Shown: positions 9,281 through 18,051, counted from the first letter of the stretch. The stretch: DNA of 51,720 bases from JBGSKY01 sp041740995 (GCA_041740995.1 JBGSKY010000304.1:1-51720); one strand, 5' to 3'. Notes: generated by a model not told the origin, from the sequence alone. Translations and numbers: made by a program.

Positions 9281-9292
9281 TCCTTAGCGTCT

Positions 9293-9322
9293 ATTACAAT
9301 TGGAGACCAGTAGCGTTGTCAA
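9293..9322 (-). promoter_or_regulatory. Strong sigma-70-type promoter for the 52-residue lipoprotein
   Basis: Reading the minus strand, TTGACA (9322-9317) is a perfect -35 and TGTAAT (9298-9293) matches the -10 consensus in 5 of 6 positions, with an 18-base spacer. The predicted start near 9286 gives a leader of about 95 bases before the ATG at 9192. This is the best promoter match I noticed in the window. The remaining spacer up to the ROK gene (to 9525) shows no other gene. Confidence 0.6.
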
Positions 9323-9525
9323 GCAGGTGAGGCCAAATTTGTAACCAGCAAATTTGGATGTCCGACAGAAAGAATGGTGCAATGCGAACTCGTGATAGCT
9401 GGCAAGACGCGGGGCAGGCGACTATAACCTAGTCAAAATTCGAGTCTAACCCCGGAAAATGGAACCAAGTTTTTCGCTGTCGAGTCTACGGCGATTTCCG
9501 TGTTCAATTCTTAAAAGTCATTGTG

Positions 9526-10527
9526 ATGCAAGAAGAACTAGCCACTGAAGAGTTTCGCGTTGGTTTCGATCTTGGCGGCACGAAAATGCTCGCCCTTGCG
9601 ATCGGCTCAAAGCAGAGGATCTTAGGCAGAAAAAAACGAAAAAGCCGTGGAATGGACGGGGCAAAAGATGGCGTCGAGCGAATTTGTCAAACGATTGAGC
9701 AACTGATTACCGAGTCAGGACTCAATCCAAGCAACCTCAGAGGCATCGGAATTGGATGTCCTGGACCGATCGACTTGGAGAATGGGACGGTCCAACTGGC
9801 GGTGAACTTGGGCTGGAAAAATTTCGCTATCGGACCTCATCTGGAGAAAGTGTTCAACTGTCCTGTGTCGGTTTTAAATGATGTCGACGCAGGCGTCTAC
9901 GGCGAGTATTGCTTTGGTGCAGCAATCGATTCACGATGCGTTGTGGGTATTTTTCCTGGCACAGGAATCGGTGGTGGTTGTGTATACGAAGGAAATATTC
10001 TTCGCGGACGGCGGTTTTCGGCGATGGAGATCGGCCACACAAAAATCAGCTCATCCAACCGTCGCGGCGGGATCGACATGCTCGGAACGTTGGAGTCAGA
10101 AGCGAGCCGGTTGTCGATTGCCAGCGAGTGCGTTCGGTTAGCATATCGTGGCGAAGCACCGAACTTGCTCAAATCTGCCGGAACCGATTTGTCGGAAGTT
10201 CGCAGCAAGACGATTGCTGATGCAATCAAAAAAGGCGATATACAAGTCGAACTGGTGGTCAAACGTGCGATCGAGCAAATCGCTTATTCTGCCGTCAACT
10301 TGGTGCATTTGCTCTCGCCTGACATGCTTGTTTTGGGTGGCGGAATGGTCGAGGCGATGCCTGAAATGTTTGTTCAGGGGGTGGATGAAATTGTTAATCG
10401 ATACGTTTTGGATTGCTACAAAAATACTTGCAAGGTCGTAGCGGCAGAGTTGCACGACGACGCGGCCGCGCTGGGCGCAGCGGCTTGGGTTGAAAAACAT
10501 GCGGCTGTTGCTGGAAACTCGAATTAG
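9526..10527 (+). CDS. ROK family sugar kinase lacking the usual zinc motif
   Basis: Probable glucokinase or other hexose kinase of the ROK family, cytoplasmic. The ATP phosphate-binding motif VGFDLGGTK is at residues 12-20. GIGCPGPID and the ROK signature region around GTGIGGGCVYEGNILRG are present, with the catalytic-type Asp in NDVD and the EIGH motif after it. The CxCGxxGCxE zinc site that normally follows EIGH is absent: the segment reads SSSNRRGGIDMLGTLESE with no Cys. The 333-residue length is normal. I use the ATG at 9526; a GTG one codon earlier is possible. kdsB follows 36 bp downstream on the same strand and pyrG after that, so the three may be co-transcribed. Substrate not determined. 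Confidence 0.85.
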   Translation: MQEELATEEFRVGFDLGGTKMLALAIGSKQRILGRKKRKSRGMDGAKDGVERICQTIEQLITESGLNPSNLRGIGIGCPGPIDLENGTVQLAVNLGWKNFAIGPHLEKVFNCPVSVLNDVDAGVYGEYCFGAAIDSRCVVGIFPGTGIGGGCVYEGNILRGRRFSAMEIGHTKISSSNRRGGIDMLGTLESEASRLSIASECVRLAYRGEAPNLLKSAGTDLSEVRSKTIADAIKKGDIQVELVVKRAIEQIAYSAVNLVHLLSPDMLVLGGGMVEAMPEMFVQGVDEIVNRYVLDCYKNTCKVVAAELHDDAAALGAAAWVEKHAAVAGNSN

Positions 10528-10563
10528 GTCATTTTTTCAGGAAGTCGCCGAGGGTTCGATCAA

Positions 10564-11319
10564 TTGTCCAATCCAGCCGCTTTAATCGTCATTCCTGCAC
10601 GGATCGCCTCGACGCGGTTATCTAGGAAAATGCTGCTTGATCAAACCGGCACGCCGCTGATCCTGCACACGCTCAAATCCGCTATGGGTTCGGCACTGGC
10701 TTGTGAAGTAGTCGTTGCAACTGATGATGCGGAGATTTTTGATGTCGTAACCGCGTGGGGCGGACGAGCCTTTATGACCGATGTTGAAGCAAACAGCGGA
10801 ACGGACCGAGTTGCTGAGGTAGCGCTTCAATTTCCAGAGATTGAAATCTTCGTCAACGTGCAAGGCGACGAGCCCGAGATTGAACCGGCCTCAATCGATC
10901 TGGCGATATCCAGTCTGGCGAGTTCTCGCTCGGCTCAAATCGCAACCCTAGCCACACCCATACGCGATCGGGAGCGGTTGGAAAATCCAAATTGTGTGAA
11001 AGTGGTACTTGATGCCGACAACCACGCGATGTACTTCAGTCGCAGCCTCATTCCTTACCCTCGTCAGTGGGACGATCGCTTGATGGATCGCGAGCCAGCT
11101 TGTTTCTTGCAGCACGTTGGGCTTTACGCTTATCGTCGCGAATTTCTAATGAAGCTTGGCGAGCTAAGTCCGAGCCCGCTAGAGGAAATCGAGCGATTGG
11201 AGCAGCTTCGGTTTCTCCAAAACGGCTATCGATGCGCGGTCGCAATCGTCGATCATGCCGCCAGCGGAATCGATACCCAGGAAGACTACGACGCATTTGT
11301 TTGTCGAACAACGCGTTGA
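10564..11319 (+). CDS. kdsB: 3-deoxy-manno-octulosonate cytidylyltransferase (CMP-Kdo synthetase)
   Basis: Activates Kdo with CTP to CMP-Kdo for lipopolysaccharide inner-core synthesis. N-terminal IPARIASTRLSRKML, ATDD, SGTDRVAE and NVQGDEPEIEP are in the order expected for KdsB. The length of 251 residues is normal. The start is a TTG at 10564 preceded by GAGGG at suitable distance; no ATG is available before the nucleotide-binding motif. It sits between a ROK kinase and pyrG, which supplies the CTP it uses. Its presence implies the organism makes Kdo and hence an outer membrane with LPS-like lipid, consistent with the current view of planctomycete envelopes. Very confident. Confidence 0.94.
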   Translation: MSNPAALIVIPARIASTRLSRKMLLDQTGTPLILHTLKSAMGSALACEVVVATDDAEIFDVVTAWGGRAFMTDVEANSGTDRVAEVALQFPEIEIFVNVQGDEPEIEPASIDLAISSLASSRSAQIATLATPIRDRERLENPNCVKVVLDADNHAMYFSRSLIPYPRQWDDRLMDREPACFLQHVGLYAYRREFLMKLGELSPSPLEEIERLEQLRFLQNGYRCAVAIVDHAASGIDTQEDYDAFVCRTTR

Positions 11320-11441
11320 ATGTGTCTTTGTTGATTCTGTTTCGGCTTGCCTTTGTCAATTGTTGGTTGCGTGGTTAAACTGCTGCCCAAGGCAGAACAA
11401 AACTCCGACCACGAACGTCTAAGCAGCATCTTCAATCATTC

Positions 11442-13091
11442 ATGACAAAGCACATTTTTGTAACTGGTGGGGTCGTCAGCTCAATCGGCAAGGGATTGAC
11501 CAGTGCTTCAATTGGAATGTTGCTTGAAGCTCGCGGGCTAAGTGTTCGGATGCAGAAGCTTGACCCCTACATAAATGTTGATCCGGGCACGATGAGTCCG
11601 TACCAGCACGGTGAAGTTTACGTATTGGATGACGGCAGCGAGACTGATTTGGATTTGGGCCATTACGAGCGTTTTACCAGTGGATTGCTAAATCGTCATT
11701 CCAATTACACGACTGGACAGATCTATCTTTCCGTCATTGAACGCGAGCGACGCGGGGACTATCGCGGCAAGACCGTACAGGTAATTCCTCACATTACTCA
11801 AGAAATTAAGGAAGCGATTTCCCGGCTTCGCGACGAAAAGACCGACGTTGTCATAACCGAAATTGGTGGCACCGTTGGCGATATTGAGAGCTTACCTTTC
11901 CTTGAAGCTATCCGGCAATTTCCGCAAGATTTTGGTCGCGACAACTGTCTGTTTATCCACCTGACACTAGTGCCTTATCTGAAAGCGGCGGCGGAATTAA
12001 AGACCAAGCCGACTCAGCATTCGGTGCAACTGCTTCGACAAATCGGCATTCAACCAGACATCTTGATCTGCCGTTGCGAGCAAACAATTTCCATCGAAGA
12101 GCAACAAAAGATCGCGCTTTTCTGCAACGTTCCGATCGAAGCAGTCATCGAAGAAAAAGACAAAGATTTTTCGATCTACGAAGTCCCGATCAGCTTAAAA
12201 GAGAAGAAGCTTGATGAACAAATCATCAAGCGTTTGCAGCTTCCATCGCATCCGTTGGTGTTCGATCATTGGGAGACGCTGATGCACAATTTACGAACTC
12301 CAGAACACGAGATTAGCATCGCTGTCGTCGGTAAATATGCTGAACATCGTGACGCTTACAAGTCGATTTATGAAGCGATTGATCATGCGGGAATCACATC
12401 TCATGCTCAAGTTCGCATCGCTCGAATTTACAGTGGGCAAATCGAAGAGCAGGGGGCCGATCGACTACTCAGCGGTTTCGATGCGATTCTGATTCCGGGC
12501 GGATTTGGCGAACGAGGTATCGAGGGCAAAGTGCAAGCGATTCAGTATGCACGCCAACGAAGCATTCCCTTCTTCGGGATTTGCTTGGGTATGCAATGCG
12601 CGGTCATCGAATATGGCCGTAACGTGATCGGTCTGGATGGAGCCAATTCGACCGAATTCAATAAAGATACGCCGCATCCGGTGATCTGTCTGATGAATGA
12701 GCAACGCGAAGTAACCAATCTTGGCGGGACGATGCGGCTAGGTGCCCAAGCGGCGTCGCTGATGCCGGATTCGTTGGCGGCGCTGGCGTATGGTCAGCTT
12801 CAAATTAATGAGAGACATCGTCATCGATACGAATTCAACTATACCTATCGAGAAATGTTTGAGCAGAAAGGGATGCGTTTTTCCGGTCTTAGCCCCGATG
12901 GTCGTTTAGTAGAAATTATCGAGCTGACGGACCACCCCTGGTTTTTGGCGGTTCAATTTCATCCGGAATTTAAGAGCAAGCCGACCAAGGCTCAGCCGCT
13001 ATTTATCTCCTTTGTTCGAGCAGCGATCGAACGCAGCATTCGGCGTTCGCAGCGGAATAGCAGCTCCGCGAGTATGCCAGCGGAAGTCTGA
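11442..13091 (+). CDS. pyrG: CTP synthase
   Basis: Makes CTP from UTP with glutamine or ammonia and ATP. The N-terminal synthase domain opens with FVTGGVVSSIGKGLTSASIG and contains the QKLDPYINVDPGTMSPYQHGEV signature. The C-terminal class I glutamine amidotransferase has the nucleophile in FFGICLGMQ and the catalytic His/Glu in QFHPEF. The length of 549 residues is normal. It starts 122 bp after kdsB on the same strand. A GAAGC-type region upstream is a weak ribosome site, but the start is fixed by conserved sequence. Very confident. Confidence 0.97.
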   Translation: MTKHIFVTGGVVSSIGKGLTSASIGMLLEARGLSVRMQKLDPYINVDPGTMSPYQHGEVYVLDDGSETDLDLGHYERFTSGLLNRHSNYTTGQIYLSVIERERRGDYRGKTVQVIPHITQEIKEAISRLRDEKTDVVITEIGGTVGDIESLPFLEAIRQFPQDFGRDNCLFIHLTLVPYLKAAAELKTKPTQHSVQLLRQIGIQPDILICRCEQTISIEEQQKIALFCNVPIEAVIEEKDKDFSIYEVPISLKEKKLDEQIIKRLQLPSHPLVFDHWETLMHNLRTPEHEISIAVVGKYAEHRDAYKSIYEAIDHAGITSHAQVRIARIYSGQIEEQGADRLLSGFDAILIPGGFGERGIEGKVQAIQYARQRSIPFFGICLGMQCAVIEYGRNVIGLDGANSTEFNKDTPHPVICLMNEQREVTNLGGTMRLGAQAASLMPDSLAALAYGQLQINERHRHRYEFNYTYREMFEQKGMRFSGLSPDGRLVEIIELTDHPWFLAVQFHPEFKSKPTKAQPLFISFVRAAIERSIRRSQRNSSSASMPAEV

Positions 13092-13095
13092 AAAA

Positions 13096-13133
13096 TTCAG
13101 AATTGCTGACTGTCCTAGCTGACAAATTCTGAA
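13096..13133 (+). terminator. Hairpin just after pyrG
   Basis: TTCAGAATT (13096-13104) pairs perfectly with AATTCTGAA (13125-13133); the 20-base loop carries a second short AGCT-containing pairing. It begins 5 bases after the pyrG stop. It is AT-rich and on the plus strand is followed by AAAAGTTTTC rather than a clean U-run, so as an intrinsic terminator it is only moderate; it could also be a 3'-end stabiliser. Confidence 0.4.
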
Positions 13134-14010
13134 AAAAGTTTTCTTTCGCGCGAGCCTTTCTGTCGGCTGAGTCTCCCTTTTGGCGTAAATCGGGATCGAT
13201 ACTTGTACTGATTCGCAATCAGTTGTTTGTATTTCCCAACTTACGGTGTTAATATAGAACCGTTCCGCGACCGATCTTTGGCATAGGCTACGATCGTTGT
13301 CGTGGTCGTCATGTTTTCTTCAATCCAGAGTCGGAAATCGACTTGGGGGGATGCTATGCGTCGTTTTGCAATCGTTAGCGCTGTTGTCAGTAACGTTGTC
13401 TCGTTTGTGCGAGCCAGTGGTATTGTCGTCGCTGCGAATATGCAAGGCATTCTCCACCATCTCACGGATACGTTGGGCCTTCTATGGCTCAAACAGTCGG
13501 TCGAGGGTGATTCAATTGTTGCGCTGCAAATGCTCAATGGTTGTCGGGGCATATTTGGGTTACCGCAATTGGTACCCGTTTATGCGACCGCCCCGTGCGT
13601 TCGAGGGTATTTAAGCAGTAGACGGCAAACAAGCTAGTTTTTGGTTCCGGCCAACAATTAGTAGTTTCATCACTGACCAAATACCACAACCGCGAGGATT
13701 GTTTGTCGCCAGCCACTTTGGGCCTGCGACCGCCGAATTCTCGCGTTTTACCCGCAAATTTCGATAATTTTGTCGTTGAATTAAACCTATCAAGCCTGAA
13801 CCGAATCGGTTCTTGCTTGTAAACGAATGCCAAGAGACCAAGTGATTTTCACTTTTCGGTCAACTGGAGTCAGGGTTTTAACGGCATGACGCCGGTTTGC
13901 TGGTCCGAATGAATTGAATCCGAATTCCGAAATGTGAATCAGCAAGTAAGAGTCGATCGCATCTTTTGGTGCAATATCCTTGAGGTGCGATCGCAGGAGA
14001 GAAGACTAAC
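13134..14010. other. Long spacer upstream of the ECF sigma gene; no gene recognised
   Basis: Nearly 880 bp without a gene I can support. Several overlapping open frames of 70-110 codons occur on both strands between 13240 and 13840; none has a family motif. The best placed starts at the ATG at 13356 on the plus strand, six bases after a GGGGGG run, and reads MRRFAIVSAVVSNVV... for 94 residues, but its later part looks like random sequence. On the minus strand, near 13470, the words RIREMVENALHIR look protein-like, but the frame is closed by a stop four codons upstream. The last 150 bp must contain the sigma gene promoter; I saw no clear -35/-10 pair. Confidence 0.4.
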
Positions 14011-14604
14011 ATGGCTACCGTTTTAGAAAATGTAAATGAATTAGATTTCCAGTCGCCGCAGACAAGTGTTGTCGAATTGGTTCTCGACGCACAAAACGGA
14101 GACCGCGATGCTTTGGATACGTTGATCGAGCGATACGAAGGTTATGTCCATGGATTGACCGCTCGATATGTCGACAATTTCGAGGACCGGGCTGAGATTT
14201 GCCAAGAGGTTTTGATTTTGTTGATCAAGCGATTGCACCAGTTGCAAGTGCCGCAGGCGTTCAGCTCCTGGCTGCGACGAATCACTCATCGGACAGCGAT
14301 AAACTACTGTCGACGCCGTCGATTGGTTTGGAACGTCGAACCAGAGACGCTTGACAGCAACGTTGGACGTGAGACGGATCCTGCGCAACGAGCCGAGGAT
14401 CGTGAAGTTTGTCGCTTGGTTCACGATGGATTGGATCACTTGAATCCGAGCGATCGCAGCACGCTGGTAGCGTTTTATTTGGACAATCGTTCGCTTTTGC
14501 AAATGGCTGACGACTTCCAAGCACCAGTAGGCACGATCAAACGTCGTCTGCACGTCGCCCGCAAACGATTGGCTAAACAACTCGAAGATATGAGCGGTAT
14601 TTAG
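14011..14604 (+). CDS. ECF-type RNA polymerase sigma factor
   Basis: 197 residues. Region 2 lies around residues 28-105 (LVLDAQNGDRDALDTLIERYEGYV ... AFSSWLRRITHRTAINYCRRRR). The C-terminal region 4 helix-turn-helix is near 150-193 (LNPSDRSTLVAFYLDNRSLLQMADDFQAPVGTIKRRLHVARKRLAKQL). Region 3 is missing, as in all ECF factors. GGAG lies 10-14 bases before the ATG. No anti-sigma gene follows; after a hairpin, the next gene is an rRNA methyltransferase, so the control of this factor is not evident here. The second ECF factor in this window (26949) is clearly different in sequence. Confident on class, target genes unknown. Confidence 0.9.
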   Translation: MATVLENVNELDFQSPQTSVVELVLDAQNGDRDALDTLIERYEGYVHGLTARYVDNFEDRAEICQEVLILLIKRLHQLQVPQAFSSWLRRITHRTAINYCRRRRLVWNVEPETLDSNVGRETDPAQRAEDREVCRLVHDGLDHLNPSDRSTLVAFYLDNRSLLQMADDFQAPVGTIKRRLHVARKRLAKQLEDMSGI

Positions 14605-14632
14605 CTGGTTCAAATCGGCAAATTTTTAAGCA

Positions 14633-14668
14633 AGGATTGTGATCGAGGGTCGAAGCGATCACAATCCT
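14633..14668 (+). terminator. Perfect 13-bp hairpin after the ECF sigma gene
   Basis: AGGATTGTGATCG (14633-14645) and CGATCACAATCCT (14656-14668) pair without mismatch around a 10-base loop, 28 bases after the sigma factor stop. No U-tract follows on the plus strand (GGTCGGCC). It may act as a U-less terminator or RNA 3' end. It separates the sigma gene from the methyltransferase gene. Confidence 0.5.
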
Positions 14669-14736
14669 GGTCGGCCTGAGCGGCGGGATTGCTGCTCGAA
14701 GCAGCACGATTTGCCTCTCATTAGAAATTCGACCAC

Positions 14737-15939
14737 ATGTCTTATCCCACGTTAACGTTACGTGATGCCTCTCGAAATTCGATTGCCTCGATGCACCCGT
14801 GGATCTTGGTAACATCGCTTCAAAAGACGATACAACCAATCGCAAAAGACAGTATCGTTGACATAGTCGATCGCGACGATCGATTTTTGGCGCGCGGTTC
14901 GTTCAATCCCGACAGTCGAATCGCTGTGAGGGTCTACAGTTGGAATAAAGATTGTTCGGTTGACGATGAATTGTTCGACCAACGAATCGAAGCGGCGATT
15001 GCGTTGCGGAAGGCCAGGACCGATTTTCCATCGGACTCGCCGCTAATCGCACGACGATTGATTTTCAGCGAAGCGGACCGATTGAGTGGTTTGATCGTTG
15101 ACGCTTACGGTCCTTACTTGATCGTGCAAATTACCGCTTCGATCATGATGGCGTGGTTGCCACGGATCTTGGACGCCCTAGCTAGAGAGTTTCCGTCAAA
15201 GGGCGTTTTGCTGCGAGTCGACGAGTCAACGGCCGCGAAAGAAGGCATCTTGGCGAAGTGCGAAATTTTGAGCGGCGAGATTCCTGAGTCGGGAATTCAA
15301 ATCAGTGAAAATGGTTTGTTGTTCCATGTCGATTTACTAGCCGGTCAAAAGACAGGACATTATCTTGATCAGCGGCAGAATCGAGAAATCGCAGCTTCGC
15401 TGATTCCAATCGGTGCAAAAGTTTTGGACGTCTGCAGTTACTCAGGTGGCTTCGCCTGCACAATCGCCAAAAAAGTTGCTGGCTCAGAAGTGACCGCGAT
15501 CGACAGCAGCCAAAAGGCTCTCGATTTGGCTCGACATAACGCAGAACTCAATCAACTCGAAAATGTTGCATTCGAGAAAGGCGACTTTTATGAAGCACTC
15601 GAAAAGCGATTAAGTGATGCTGTTCGTTACGATGCAATCGTGTTAGACCCGCCTCGAATGGCGGGCTCGCGATCACAAGTCGAGAGGGCGTTGGCGGCAT
15701 ATCATCGGTTGAATTATCAAGCGGTCCGACTGCTCAAACCCGGTGGGATTTTAGTGACTTGCTCATGTTCGGGCCGAGTAGACCGCCAGCAATTTCAGCA
15801 CATGCTGTTGGGCGTCTCGAAACGATCGCGACGCGAAATTCAGATTCTGGGGCAATATACCGCCGCAGACGACCACCCATGTTTGGTCAACTGCCCGGAG
15901 ACAGATTACCTGAAGTGCGTCGTCGGTAAAATTTTCTAA
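14737..15939 (+). CDS. Class I SAM-dependent rRNA methyltransferase, RlmI-like
   Basis: 400 residues. The N-terminal ~75 residues form a PUA-type RNA-binding domain (HPWILVTSLQ ... VDIVDRDDRFLARGSFNPDSRIAVRVYSW). A central linker domain follows, then a Rossmann methyltransferase with LDVCSYSGGFACTIAK (SAM motif I), AIDSSQKALDLARHNAELN, the catalytic-type LDPPRMA and CSCSGRV. This architecture is that of RlmI, the 23S rRNA m5C1962 methyltransferase, and close YccW-like homologues; Cys in CSCSG would be the nucleophile. Specificity for C1962 is inferred from architecture. The hydrophilic protein is cytoplasmic. It begins 132 bp after the ECF gene, beyond the hairpin, and is likely a separate unit. 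Confidence 0.88.
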   Translation: MSYPTLTLRDASRNSIASMHPWILVTSLQKTIQPIAKDSIVDIVDRDDRFLARGSFNPDSRIAVRVYSWNKDCSVDDELFDQRIEAAIALRKARTDFPSDSPLIARRLIFSEADRLSGLIVDAYGPYLIVQITASIMMAWLPRILDALAREFPSKGVLLRVDESTAAKEGILAKCEILSGEIPESGIQISENGLLFHVDLLAGQKTGHYLDQRQNREIAASLIPIGAKVLDVCSYSGGFACTIAKKVAGSEVTAIDSSQKALDLARHNAELNQLENVAFEKGDFYEALEKRLSDAVRYDAIVLDPPRMAGSRSQVERALAAYHRLNYQAVRLLKPGGILVTCSCSGRVDRQQFQHMLLGVSKRSRREIQILGQYTAADDHPCLVNCPETDYLKCVVGKIF

Positions 15940-16103
15940 GTGGGCTACTAGCTGTTTTGCTGACAAAAGTGCAAACTACCGTAGATAACGCAGACCGTGG
16001 CTCTAAGGGTTTTGCAATAAGGCTCAGGCACGTCGGCCATTGGCGCCTCTGCGGTTTCTTCAGGCAATTCTCAGGTACAGATCGACATCAAGCGAGGTTT
16101 AAC

Positions 16104-17561
16104 GTGGCCGGACAATTTATTTCGCGATCATTTATTCTCTTTCTATGTCTTGTAGCGGGTTTGATTTTCATCACGCCGCTAGCGGCCCAAGAGGCGGCAA
16201 CGACTGAGGAGGCAGCTTCGGCAGCCACGGAAGAACTTACGCTTGAGAGTGTAAACAGCTTGGCAAACGAAGCGTCGATTGGCGCACACAATGGTTGGAT
16301 GTTGATCAGCAGTGCGTTGGTGCTCTTCATGACTGCGCCTGGGCTCGCCCTTTTTTACGGTGGCTTAGTTCGAAAGAAGAACGTGCTTAGCGTAATCATG
16401 CAATGTATTTTCATGATGTCGATGATGACCGTTCTTTGGGCGATCATCGGTTACTCGCTAGCGTTTGGCGACGGAGGTAAATTCAACAGTTTCATTGGCA
16501 GTCCAACCCAGTACGCGTTCATGAATGGCGTTCAACGCGTTTGGGATCCGGAAACCAAATCCGCTATCACTCCAATGTTTAATGGAACAGCGATCACCAT
16601 GTATTCGCACATGCTTTTTCAGGGCATGTTCTTTATTATTACTCCCGCGCTGATCTGTGGTGCGTTTGCCGAACGGATGAAATTTTCCGCGATGGCAATG
16701 TTTTCGATTCTATGGGGATTGTTAATCTACTGTCCGCTGGCCCATATGGTTTGGGGGGGCGGGCTGTTGGCTTTCGGGCCTGACGGATTGTTTGGCGGCG
16801 CGTTAGATTTCGCTGGCGGTACAGTCGTCCATATCAGCAGTGGTATCTCGGCGCTGGTGGCAGCGATCATGATTGGACCACGACTGGGATCGGGTAAAGA
16901 GCCTATGCCGCCGCATAATCTGACTTACACCGCGATGGGCGCGACGATGTTGTGGTTCGGTTGGTTCGGATTCAATGCCGGTTCGGAATTACTAAGTGAT
17001 GAACTTACCACCAGTGCGTTTGCCGTAACGCATTTCGCAGCCGCGGCGGGTGGTTTGGGTTGGGTGGCAATCGAATATCTTTTACGTGGCAAGCCAACGG
17101 TGCTTGGAGTCAGCTCTGGCGTCGTCGCTGGATTAGTTTGCATCACGCCAGCCGCCGGTTTTGTCCAACCGATGCCAGCATTGGCAATGGGTTTTCTAGC
17201 GGGCATTGTCTGCTACTTGGCTGTATCGACTCTAAAGTCCACGCTCGGATATGACGACGCTCTGGATGCATTTGGAGTCCACGGCGTTGGTGGAACTCTG
17301 GGGGCGGTTCTGACAGGCATTTTCGCTACACGAGCTTGCTGGAATATTGGCGGAGATCAGCCATTGGGCTTGCTAGAAGGCGGAAACGTTTTGCCTGGCC
17401 AGATAGTTGCTGTGATAGTAACCTATGCTATATCGATCATCGGTTCGATAGTTTTGCTTTTGTTTGTTAATTTGTTGGTCGGTTTGCGCGTACCAGCGGA
17501 GACTGAACGTCAGGGTTTGGACGTTCAATTGCACGGCGAAGAAGGTTATATTTTCCTTTAG
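16104..17561 (+). CDS. amt: Ammonium transporter (Amt/MEP/Rh family)
   Basis: Inner-membrane ammonium channel. The GTG at 16104 has GAGG six bases upstream and begins a cleavable signal peptide (MAGQFISRSFILFLCLVAG ... PLAAQ), usual for Amt proteins. A short acidic linker precedes eleven membrane segments. Visible hallmarks are ALFYGGLVRKKNVLS, WAIIGYSLAFG, the signature DFAGGTVVHISSG with the first pore His, WFGWFGFNAGS, and FGVHGVGGTLGAVLTG with the second pore His. The 485-residue length is normal. An open frame extends 49 codons further upstream but without signal layout, so I did not use it. The PII gene usually paired with amt is 4.7 kb away (glnB, minus strand); a 98-residue unknown follows directly. 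Confidence 0.95.
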   Translation: MAGQFISRSFILFLCLVAGLIFITPLAAQEAATTEEAASAATEELTLESVNSLANEASIGAHNGWMLISSALVLFMTAPGLALFYGGLVRKKNVLSVIMQCIFMMSMMTVLWAIIGYSLAFGDGGKFNSFIGSPTQYAFMNGVQRVWDPETKSAITPMFNGTAITMYSHMLFQGMFFIITPALICGAFAERMKFSAMAMFSILWGLLIYCPLAHMVWGGGLLAFGPDGLFGGALDFAGGTVVHISSGISALVAAIMIGPRLGSGKEPMPPHNLTYTAMGATMLWFGWFGFNAGSELLSDELTTSAFAVTHFAAAAGGLGWVAIEYLLRGKPTVLGVSSGVVAGLVCITPAAGFVQPMPALAMGFLAGIVCYLAVSTLKSTLGYDDALDAFGVHGVGGTLGAVLTGIFATRACWNIGGDQPLGLLEGGNVLPGQIVAVIVTYAISIIGSIVLLLFVNLLVGLRVPAETERQGLDVQLHGEEGYIFL

Positions 17562-17669
17562 CGGTGATCATTCGAGTTTCGCGGTTATCACTGCTAGAAT
17601 TCGTAAGTCGATGGCCGAATGGCACTTCGTTCGAGCGATCCAGTCGAAATTAAATGGGATGGTTCTGCC

Positions 17670-17966
17670 ATGAAAATTTATGCGGTCGGAAAGCCCGAAG
17701 TGCCAGTGCTAGATGTTGGCCAACGGCTAAAAAATGAGATCGTGTATTACGTTGATTATGCAGCGCCACTTGATGGCCCAAAGATGCAGGCCAACGAATA
17801 CTGGATCACAGCCAGTGAAGCTGCAAAAATACTTGACGAAGGCGTCGTGAAAGTTGCATCGCCCTTGCAGGCCGCTAATTCAGCCGAAATAGAGATCAGC
17901 GAAGACGCTGAGCGGCTTTTAGAGTGGGCGCTAGAATATGACGTGAATCATATTGTCTTGAAATAA
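17670..17966 (+). CDS. Uncharacterised 98-residue protein downstream of amt
   Basis: I do not recognise this family. The ATG at 17670 has GGGATGG at ribosome-site distance; an earlier ATG at 17619 would add 17 residues. The protein (MKIYAVGKPEVPVLDVGQRL...) is acidic, has no signal peptide or membrane segment, and looks like a compact alpha/beta domain: a beta start, a Y-Y-V-D-Y strand, the EYWITASEAAKILDEGVVKVASPL segment resembling a small helical unit, and an acidic C-terminal helix (SEDAERLLEWALEYDV). It follows amt by 108 bp on the same strand, so co-transcription and a nitrogen-related role are possible but only inferred from position. Confidence 0.7.
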   Translation: MKIYAVGKPEVPVLDVGQRLKNEIVYYVDYAAPLDGPKMQANEYWITASEAAKILDEGVVKVASPLQAANSAEIEISEDAERLLEWALEYDVNHIVLK

Positions 17967-18015
17967 AACGAACGCTTGACCGACTTCGTTTGTTTCAGGT
18001 TGGCGCATAAAAAAA

Positions 18016-18051
18016 GGTCATGGCATACCGCTCCATCGTCATGCCATGACC
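18016..18051 (-). terminator. Strong intrinsic terminator reading leftwards
   Basis: A perfect 11-bp stem, GGTCATGGCAT (18016-18026) with ATGCCATGACC (18041-18051), encloses a 14-base loop. On the minus strand it is followed by seven U residues (A7 at 18009-18015 on the plus strand). It fits the end of the Cys-rich protein transcript, which would then have a 3' untranslated region of about 280 bases, and it insulates amt and the 98-residue gene from the minus-strand block. The spacer 18052-18331 shows no gene on either strand. Confidence 0.8.
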
